Positions 1 through 4,197 of a stretch of 5,473 nucleotides of DNA are shown piece by piece. The DNA is from JBOFSR01 sp051651645 (GTDB lineage: Bacteria > Spirochaetota > Spirochaetia > Treponematales > Treponemataceae): contig JBOFSR010000079.1 in assembly GCA_051651645.1 (NCBI GenBank), forward strand, positions 1 to 5,473. Reading direction: 5' to 3'. The stretch's first letter is position 1, and each line of letters begins with the position of its first letter. The notes under the pieces were generated by a model. The model saw nothing but the letters and a program-made list of their open reading frames with translations, did no database searches and was not told the DNA's origin. Both the position numbers and the translations under genes were made by a program.

Positions 1-2
1 AG

Positions 3-170
3 TCTGAAAGCCCGTTTATGGTTCCTGCTGACTACAGAGGAAAGCGAAACATGCCTTCGTATTTGCCGTCAACGGTGAGTTTTTTAGCTGATTTACTCGA
101 CATGGAAGAAGAAGCTGTTGCAGAACAACTATGGAAAAATAGTTGTCAATTTTTCCGTCTGCCTGAATAA
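3..170 (+). CDS. TatD-family metal-dependent hydrolase, C-terminal fragment
   Basis: Only the last 55 residues and the stop are inside the window; the gene begins upstream. The frame opens with SESPFMVPADYRGKRNMPSY, which matches the C-terminal signature of the TatD/YcfH family (usual form ETD-S/A-P-[YFW]-L-x-P ... RGK-x-N-x-P). It is followed by the typical closing helix, where a helical stretch ends in W-K-N-S-x-x-F. Family members are TIM-barrel enzymes with a two-metal centre, and several are 3'-5' DNases acting in the cytoplasm. The family's metal-binding Asp of 'TDSP' appears to be Glu here (codon 6-8), though alignment at the very edge of the window is uncertain. The stop lies 2 nt before the next ATG, so it is probably the first visible gene of the operon. 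The family call is firm; the exact substrate cannot be told from this fragment. Confidence 0.85.
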   Translation, partial: SESPFMVPADYRGKRNMPSYLPSTVSFLADLLDMEEEAVAEQLWKNSCQFFRLPE

Positions 171-172
171 CA

Positions 173-1189
173 ATGAGCAAAAAAGATGAATACCTCTATC
201 ACGATGTTTCAATTGGAAATCTACATCTTGAGGGGAATTTATTTTTAGCTCCCGTTGCAGGGTATTCTGATTGTGCTTTTCGCTCTGTATGCGTTGATAA
301 TGGAGCCTCATTCACCTACACAGAAATGGTTTCATCTGAAGCACTCATTCGTAACTCAGAGAAAACACGCGTTTTATTAAACAGAGCTGAAAACGAAAAA
401 AACTATGCGGTTCAAATATTTGGCGGGAATGCCACCGTTATCGCTAAGGCAACAAAAATCATTTTGAAAATGACTGATCCAAGCGTAATCGATATTAATG
501 CAGGCTGTCCTGTGCCAAAAATTACCAAAACAGGCGCAGGCTCGTTTTTAACAAAAAATCCTCCCGAATTATATAAGATTGTAAAAGCCACGGTGGATGC
601 TGTTGAAAGTTGGAGCGAAAAAAGCGGCAAAGAAAAAATCCCTGTTACTATAAAAATTCGCTCAGGCTGGGATGAAAATCCCTCATGGAAAGAGGCTGCC
701 CAAGCAGGATTTGACGCGGGCTGTGCTGCAATTACGCTTCATCCACGAAGCCGGGCACAAGGCTACGACGGCAAAGCAAATTGGACATATCTTTCTGAAC
801 TTGCGGCTCTTTACAAAGGAAAAATCCCGATTTTTGGCTCTGGCGATGTTTTTTCGCCAGAAAATGCACGAGACATGCTCTTGCAAACCAATTGTGATGG
901 GCTTATGTTCGCTCGTGGAGCAATGGGAAATCCCTTTATTTTTAATGAAACAAAAAATCTTTTGAAAAACAATTTTTATGAGCAAACTCCTCCAAGCGTT
1001 AAAATGCAAACGGCTCTCAATGAACTCAACCTATTGATCAAGGAAAAAGGGGAACTCATTGCATGCCGAGAAATGCGAAAGCGTTTTTGTGCGTACTCAA
1101 AAGGTATAAATAAGGGCGGCGAGCTTCGTAAAGAAATTGTTGCCGCAACTACACAAGCCGACTATCTAAAAATTGTTGCGTCGATATAA
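173..1189 (+). CDS. dus: tRNA-dihydrouridine synthase (Dus, NifR3/DusB-like)
   Basis: This 338-residue protein is a full-length FMN-dependent enzyme that uses NADPH to reduce specific uridines of tRNA to dihydrouridine. The N-terminal FMN-binding strand reads LFLAPVAGYSDCAFRS (about 24-38), followed by TYTEMVSSEAL (49-59). The catalytic cysteine is Cys112 in DINAGCPVPKITKTGAGSFL (107-126). Lys161 and Arg163 lie in TIKIRSGW (159-166). His190 in the LHPRSRAQ segment corresponds to the usual H-x-RTR-x-Q. The phosphate-binding GSGD (222-225) and ARGAMGNP (247-254) complete the TIM barrel, and the C-terminal helical tRNA-binding domain ends with a REMRKRFCAYSKG-type motif. The ATG at 173 is 2 nt after the tatD stop and gives the normal family length. 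No clear Shine-Dalgarno is seen, which fits translational coupling. The choice among DusA, DusB and DusC is uncertain, but the NifR3/DusB-like form fits best. Confidence 0.95.
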   Translation: MSKKDEYLYHDVSIGNLHLEGNLFLAPVAGYSDCAFRSVCVDNGASFTYTEMVSSEALIRNSEKTRVLLNRAENEKNYAVQIFGGNATVIAKATKIILKMTDPSVIDINAGCPVPKITKTGAGSFLTKNPPELYKIVKATVDAVESWSEKSGKEKIPVTIKIRSGWDENPSWKEAAQAGFDAGCAAITLHPRSRAQGYDGKANWTYLSELAALYKGKIPIFGSGDVFSPENARDMLLQTNCDGLMFARGAMGNPFIFNETKNLLKNNFYEQTPPSVKMQTALNELNLLIKEKGELIACREMRKRFCAYSKGINKGGELRKEIVAATTQADYLKIVASI

Positions 1190-1192
1190 AGC

Positions 1193-2143
1193 ATGAAAGA
1201 TAAATTTTTGCGTGACATAACGTATCTACGAGTTTCTCTGACCGATTGTTGCAACTTTCGTTGTCGGTATTGCATGCAGGAGAATGCCACGCCCCTTGCT
1301 AATCCTATAAATATCCTAAGCTTTGATGATCTTGAAACAATTATTAACGAGTTGACAAATCTTGGAGTAAGCAAAATTCGTTTAACAGGCGGAGAGCCGC
1401 TGATGAGAGTGGGGGTTGAAAGTTTTATAGAAAACCTTGCTAAAAACCCTAAAATCAAAGATATAGCCATGACAACAAATGCCTCTCTTTTAAGCAACCA
1501 TGCAAGTCAACTCAAAAAATCAGGATTGACGCGTCTCAATATTTCTCTTGACACGTTAAATAAAAAGAAATTTGAATATATAACATATCGAGATAATTTT
1601 GATGCAACTATGAATGGGATAAAAACTGTGCTGGATTTAGACTTCGACATAAAAATAAACTGTGTTTTAATGAAGGGAATTAATGACAATGAAATACTTG
1701 ATTTTATTGAATTTGGCAGGTTGAATGCGTGCAAAATCCGTTTTATTGAGCTTATGCCCATTGGCTCGAACAATGATTTTGTGGCAAAGCATTTTATATC
1801 CGCACAGGAAATTATTTCTGGCCACAATTTAATTCCCTGCAAGGGAGATGATATTCATTCGCCAGCGTCGTGTTTTTTTCATCCAAGCTCAAATCAAAAA
1901 ATTGGATTTATAACGCCGCTTTCAAATCATTTTTGTAATAATTGTAATCGAATTCGCCTCACTGCAGAAGGAAAAATTCGTCCTTGTCTACTGCAAGATA
2001 TTGAGTACGACTTGCAATCACTTTTGCAGAGAGATCAACAACTTCAGCCCCTACTGCAAAAGATAATTTTTGAAAAACCTGAAAAACACAAGATTTCAGA
2101 GGCTATAATGGCAAAAAAATGTATGAATTCAATTGGAGGATAA
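1193..2143 (+). CDS. moaA: GTP 3',8-cyclase MoaA (molybdenum cofactor synthesis)
   Basis: A radical SAM enzyme of 316 residues that rearranges GTP to 3',8-cyclo-7,8-dihydro-GTP in the cytoplasm, the first step of molybdopterin synthesis. The radical SAM [4Fe-4S] cluster motif C-x3-C-x2-C is Cys20, Cys24 and Cys27 (CCNFRCRYCM). The SAM-binding TGGEPL sits at 65-70, and the LNISLDTL strand follows. The second, GTP-binding [4Fe-4S] site is C-x2-C-x13-C at Cys248, Cys251 and Cys265 (FCNNCNRIRLTAEGKIRPCL). The protein ends in MNSIGG, carrying the C-terminal Gly-Gly needed for catalysis in characterised MoaA. All key residues are therefore present and the enzyme should be active. The ATG is 3 nt after the dus stop, and the stop abuts the moaC ATG. 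The size is slightly below the usual ~325-340. Confidence 0.97.
   Translation: MKDKFLRDITYLRVSLTDCCNFRCRYCMQENATPLANPINILSFDDLETIINELTNLGVSKIRLTGGEPLMRVGVESFIENLAKNPKIKDIAMTTNASLLSNHASQLKKSGLTRLNISLDTLNKKKFEYITYRDNFDATMNGIKTVLDLDFDIKINCVLMKGINDNEILDFIEFGRLNACKIRFIELMPIGSNNDFVAKHFISAQEIISGHNLIPCKGDDIHSPASCFFHPSSNQKIGFITPLSNHFCNNCNRIRLTAEGKIRPCLLQDIEYDLQSLLQRDQQLQPLLQKIIFEKPEKHKISEAIMAKKCMNSIGG
2135..2140 (+). promoter_or_regulatory. Strong ribosome binding site for moaC (GGAGGA)
   Basis: GGAGGA ends 3 nt before the moaC ATG and overlaps the last Gly codons of moaA (…IGG, read ATT GGA GGA TAA ATG). The conserved Gly-Gly end of MoaA thus doubles as the Shine-Dalgarno of the next gene. It is the only strong ribosome binding site in the operon, and it supports the start at 2144. 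Confidence 0.7.
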
Positions 2144-2623
2144 ATGGAACTAACGCATATAAATGAGCAAGGGCGGGCAAAAATGGTCGATATATCAAAA
2201 AAAGATATATCCGAACGTTTGGCTACAAGTTTTGCTGAAATTTTACTTAAAAAAGAAACTCTTGAGCATATAATTGAGGGAAAAATTAAAAAAGGTGATG
2301 TTCTTGCGGTTGCACAAGTTGCAGGAATTATGGCAGTCAAAAATACTAGTTCTGTTATCCCAATGTGCCACCCGCTTCCAATTTCTTCAGTTGATATTCA
2401 ATTCAAAATCAACAAAGAAAAACCTGCCATCGAAATTTATTGCACGGCAAAAGTTACAGGGCGAACAGGAATTGAAATGGAAGTTTTACATGGAGCAAGT
2501 ATTTGTGCTTTAACAATTTACGATATGTGCAAAGCAATTGACACAGAAATGAAAATCACAAATATTTGCCTCTTAGAAAAAAAGGGCGGTAAGTCAGATT
2601 TTACAAAAAGTACCGATTTATAA
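2144..2623 (+). CDS. moaC: Cyclic pyranopterin monophosphate synthase MoaC
   Basis: This 159-residue protein takes the MoaA product and forms cyclic pyranopterin monophosphate, the partner step in molybdenum cofactor synthesis. The family hallmarks are all present: LTHINEQGRAKMVD (3-16), KKGDVLAVAQVAGIMAVK (49-66), IPMCHPLPI (72-80), TGRTGIEME (105-113), ALTIYDMCKAID (122-133) and LLEKKGGKS (143-151). The residues equivalent to E. coli MoaC Lys51, His77, Glu112, Glu114, Asp128 and Lys131 are seen as Lys50, His76, Glu111, Glu113, Asp127 and Lys130. The length is normal and the enzyme should be active, probably as a homo-oligomer. It starts immediately after the moaA stop with no gap, so the two proteins are made from one message. 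It is the last gene of the plus-strand operon in the window. No hairpin with a U-run follows it. Confidence 0.97.
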   Translation: MELTHINEQGRAKMVDISKKDISERLATSFAEILLKKETLEHIIEGKIKKGDVLAVAQVAGIMAVKNTSSVIPMCHPLPISSVDIQFKINKEKPAIEIYCTAKVTGRTGIEMEVLHGASICALTIYDMCKAIDTEMKITNICLLEKKGGKSDFTKSTDL

Positions 2624-2636
2624 TCTTAAGTTAAAA

Positions 2637-2789
2637 TTACTCTCGATTCCATGTATTTCGTGACGGGTAATATCCCCAAAGTCCATTAATATCCGAATCA
2701 TCCCTATCATGAATTGCTACAAACAAAGCATGATTATCAAAAGCCCAAACGGTATCGGCAAAATATCTATACTTCGTTTTTGAAATAAG
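2637..2789 (-). pseudogene. Possible C-terminal remnant of an unrecognised protein
   Basis: On the minus strand, 50 codons are open between an in-frame TAA at 2790-2792 and the stop at 2637-2639. The stretch contains no ATG, so it cannot be a simple intact gene. Its composition is protein-like rather than random: it has an aromatic-rich segment (KYRYFADTVWAFDNHALF), an acidic HDRDDSD run, and ends GLWGYYPSRNTWNRE. The final part loosely recalls the end of a kelch-type repeat (aromatic, Y/D-P, N-T-W), but one partial motif is not enough for a family call. It may be the tail of a gene that was lost before or around the arrival of the neighbouring insertion sequence. Chance openness over 150 nt is also possible. 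Confidence 0.3.
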
Positions 2790-2803
2790 TTACTATAACT
2801 TAT
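2785..2803. repeat. Small inverted repeat (7-bp arms, 5-nt loop)
   Basis: ATAAGTT at 2785-2791 and AACTTAT at 2797-2803 are perfect inverted copies around ACTAT. The arms are mostly A+T and no T-run follows, so a terminator role is weakly supported. It lies exactly at the upstream edge of the minus-strand remnant and could also be an operator-like site or chance. Confidence 0.35.
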
Positions 2804-2904
2804 ACATAGAATAACACAAACGGTACAGATGAAACAGCACTCGGTGGACTTGCCACCACTCCCACAGGCTTACAATACAGAAAACAAATTTTTGGTAGGT
2901 AGAA

Positions 2905-2911
2905 TAACTAA
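2905..2911 (+). repeat. Target site duplication, left copy (TAACTAA)
   Basis: TAACTAA directly precedes the left GG end of the IS. It is identical to 3638-3644 just outside the right end. Confidence 0.8.
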
Positions 2912-2926
2912 GGTTCTTGACCAGCA
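2911..2926 (+). repeat. IS left terminal inverted repeat
   Basis: AGGTTCTTGACCAGCA; its inverse is found at 3623-3638 with a single difference (position 12, C versus T). The first A belongs to the flanking duplication, so the element itself starts at GG (2912). Confidence 0.85.
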
Positions 2927-2940
2927 CCTAAAAAATAAAT

Positions 2941-2946
2941 AAGGTG
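2941..2946 (+). promoter_or_regulatory. Ribosome binding site of the transposase (AAGGTG)
   Basis: AAGGTG lies 7 nt before the ATG at 2954 and is the only SD-like sequence near it, supporting that start for the transposase. Confidence 0.5.
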
Positions 2947-2953
2947 TAAGCAA

Positions 2954-3619
2954 ATGAAATTCAGTAGATTAAGTACATATAAAATCAATAAAATAGTTTT
3001 GTGTTTTAGCGAGGATATTACCGCAACGGCAGCAGCAAAAATTGTGAAGGTAAATCGAAATACAATTAATAGCTATTACAAATTTATTCGTGAAAAAATT
3101 GTTCAAAAAGCCATTGCTGAAGCAGGCAAAGAATGCGGGGAATTTGAAGTTAATGAGAGTTACTTTGGTGCACGGCGAGTGAGAGGAAAGCGAGGTCGAG
3201 GTGCTGCAGGGAAAACGCCTGTTTTTGGGTTGTTAAAGAGAGACGGAAAAGTATTTGTGAAAATTGTTGAAAATTGCACAAAAGAGCAATTAATGCCTGT
3301 CGTTCAAGGATATATATTAGAAGGATCAACGGTACATACAGACGGCTGGAAGGCATATGACGGGCTTGTGCTAAATGGATATGATCACTATCGAGTCTAT
3401 CACAGTCATGATGAATTTGTCAGAGGAAAAAGCCACGTTAATGGCATTGAAAAATTTTGGAGTTACGTACAAGTACGTTAAGCAAAACGGCGACTAGCAA
3501 AATTTAATGGTTGTAATTCTGATAGTTTTGTGATACACTTGAAAGAATGCGAGTTCAGATATAATCATCGCAATGATGATTTATTTACAATCATCAAAAA
3601 TATGGTAAAGTTTTCCTAA
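2954..3619 (+). pseudogene. IS1595-family transposase, interrupted by an in-frame stop and with an altered catalytic Asp
   Basis: The frame runs 175 codons to a TAA at 3479-3481, then stays open in the same frame for another 45 codons to the TAA at 3617-3619. The second part reads AKRRLAKFNG ... HLKECEFRYNHR, the well-known C-terminus of IS1595/IS1016 transposases. Without five extra codons (VQVR-stop, 3467-3481) the junction would be FWSY-AKRRLAKFNG and the protein about 215 residues, the usual length. Parts seen: an N-terminal helix-turn-helix-like region (about 10-45, TAAAKIVKVNRNTI) and a catalytic RNase-H-like core. In the core, family motif V-D-E-S-Y-F reads VNESYF, so the first acidic residue is Asn67. 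Asp130 (HTDGW) and Asn163/Glu166 (HVNGIEKFW) are retained. An ancestral GAT to AAT change accounts for Asn67. Both lesions should abolish catalysis; readthrough of the stop would not restore Asp67. Confidence 0.88.
3467..3481 (+). other. 15-nt quasi-palindromic insertion inside the transposase gene
   Basis: The segment GTACAAGTACGTTAA is absent from the expected family reading (WSY followed directly by AKRRL). With the preceding bases it forms ACGTAC-AA-GTACGT (3465-3478), a perfect 6-bp inverted repeat with a 2-nt centre. The outer bases TTA and TTAA nearly pair as well. It is in frame and its last codon is the stop. Such quasi-palindromes are typical products of template switching at a short hairpin during replication; this mechanism is inferred. 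Exact edges may shift by a few bases. Confidence 0.65.
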
Positions 3620-3622
3620 TTT

Positions 3623-3638
3623 TGCTAGTCAAGAACCT
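3623..3638 (-). repeat. IS right terminal inverted repeat
   Basis: TGCTAGTCAAGAACCT, the inverse of 2911-2926 with one mismatch. The element ends at CC (3637). The transposase C-terminal stop at 3617-3619 lies 18 nt inside the right end, a compact arrangement normal for this family. Confidence 0.85.
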
Positions 3639-3644
3639 AACTAA
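3638..3644 (+). repeat. Target site duplication, right copy (TAACTAA)
   Basis: TAACTAA immediately follows the right CC end, identical to the left copy at 2905-2911. The survival of both copies unchanged indicates simple insertion without later rearrangement of the ends. Confidence 0.8.
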
Positions 3645-3666
3645 TTAAATTTCTTACAAGAAAACC

Positions 3667-4176
3667 CTAATTAATGCGACGCCAAATTTCTAAATTGCCA
3701 CCATTTAAAATGCCTCTGTAAGGAAGAATTGTCTCCAATTCATAATAATTACTAAAATCACTTGGTAGGATATAATTACCAATCCATGGAATAAAAATAT
3801 AATCATATTTTTTGTTCTGAATATTTTCATGTACTGCTAGCTGGTAATCAGAAAATGATTTTTGTATTTTATCTTTATAAAATAACTTGACAAGTTTTCT
3901 TGTACCATTTAAATAATATTCACTTTGCCCTGAATCATTAACAGGGAATCCATAAGATACAGCAATGCTTGCCGTGTCAGCTGAGTTAAGAATAGAAGAG
4001 CTTTTTTTAAAAAAACTTTCAATTTGTGCAATGCTTTCCTTATATTCTGATAAAGGTTCAATTTTTTTTGCTAATTTGTAATTGTAAGTAAAGCCAGCAG
4101 TTGAAAGAGCAACAACAAGGCACAAAATTTTAAATTTTGATAACGAAGCAATCTTACTTTGTATTCCTATTGCCAA
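3667..4176 (-). CDS. C-terminal soluble domain of a GT-C-type membrane glycosyltransferase, split off by a frameshift
   Basis: 169 codons from a TTG at 4174-4176 to the TAG at 3667-3669. There is one hydrophobic segment (about 15-31, FKILCLVVALSTAGF), then about 135 soluble residues. The latter contain a tyrosine-rich KKYDYIFIPWIGNYILPSDF stretch and end NLEIWRRIN. In membrane glycosyltransferases of the GT-C superfamily, a soluble tail with a 'YD-hydrophobic-P' strand and a closing 'LEIWR' is common after the last membrane span. I read this as the missing tail of the upstream gene rather than a separate gene. There is no ATG and no Shine-Dalgarno, the frames overlap by only 10 nt, and the frame is closed by a TGA at 4198-4200 just upstream. 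Restoring one T in the T-run at 4175-4178 would join the two as YPFLFLAIGIQ. A coupled separate protein remains a less likely alternative. Confidence 0.7.
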   Translation of the reverse strand: MAIGIQSKIASLSKFKILCLVVALSTAGFTYNYKLAKKIEPLSEYKESIAQIESFFKKSSSILNSADTASIAVSYGFPVNDSGQSEYYLNGTRKLVKLFYKDKIQKSFSDYQLAVHENIQNKKYDYIFIPWIGNYILPSDFSNYYELETILPYRGILNGGNLEIWRRIN

Positions 4177-4197
4177 AATAAGAATGGATACATCATA
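4167..4197 (-). other. Frameshift interval joining the two glycosyltransferase parts
   Basis: Both frames are open only between the TGA of the downstream frame (4198-4200) and the TAG of the upstream frame (4167-4169), so the lesion must lie here. The likeliest point is the T4 run on the minus strand (A4 at 4175-4178): five T's would read F-L-F-L-A-I-G-I-Q through the junction. No classical X-XXY-YYZ slippery heptamer is in frame, so programmed frameshifting is not favoured. Confidence 0.65.

Larger units (their letters stand above)
2624..2911. other. Non-coding / decayed interval between moaC and the IS
   Basis: No intact gene is present in these 288 nt. The left half contains the minus-strand remnant ending at 2637. 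The middle has an AT-rich inverted repeat at 2785-2803. The right half (about 2806-2900) is somewhat richer in G+C and is open in two plus-strand frames for short distances: a 28-codon stretch containing ALGGLATTPTG, and a 37-codon ATG frame running into the IS. Neither resembles anything I recognise. No strong rho-independent terminator is visible after moaC. Confidence 0.5.
2912..3637 (+). mobile_element. IS1595-family (IS1016-like) insertion sequence, complete ends, damaged transposase
   Basis: A 726-bp element bounded by GG...CC ends. Its terminal inverted repeats match over 15 of 16 positions when the adjoining A/T is included, and the flanks carry a 7-bp direct repeat TAACTAA (8 bp with one mismatch). 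Family elements are known to make 8-bp target duplications, so the boundaries fit. It contains one gene, a DDE/N-type transposase with the VRGKRGRGAAGK and HVNGIEKFW motifs of IS1595 relatives. It lacks the N-terminal zinc ribbon found in the longer members of the family. The element sits between the end of the moaC operon and the end of a convergent glycosyltransferase gene, a spot where insertion does no obvious harm. Both transposase lesions described separately suggest that this copy cannot move on its own, although intact ends could still be mobilised in trans by a related copy. Confidence 0.9.

Noticed and set aside
683..1009. Minus-strand 108-codon frame inside dus
   Set aside because: Antisense shadow of a well-supported coding gene; no family resemblance.
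1162..1842. Two minus-strand 111-codon frames across moaA
   Set aside because: Antisense shadows of moaA; low-complexity composition from the complement of an AT-rich gene.
2814..2900. Plus-strand 28-codon open stretch containing ALGGLATTPTG
   Set aside because: Too short, closed by stops at both ends, no start; could be a remnant but competes with another open frame over the same bases.
2829..2942. Plus-strand 37-codon ATG frame (begins MKQHSVDLPPLPQ) crossing the left IS end
   Set aside because: It runs from flanking DNA into the IS terminal repeat, has no clear ribosome binding site and no recognisable family; probably chance.
3461..3490. Programmed stop-codon readthrough to make full-length transposase
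   Set aside because: The stop is part of extra bases not expected in the family, and Asn67 would leave the product inactive in any case.
3650..3663. Inverted repeat TTTCTT-AC-AAGAAA between the IS and the glycosyltransferase stop, as a terminator
   Set aside because: A 2-nt loop is too small and the stem is AT-rich; no convincing terminator structure.
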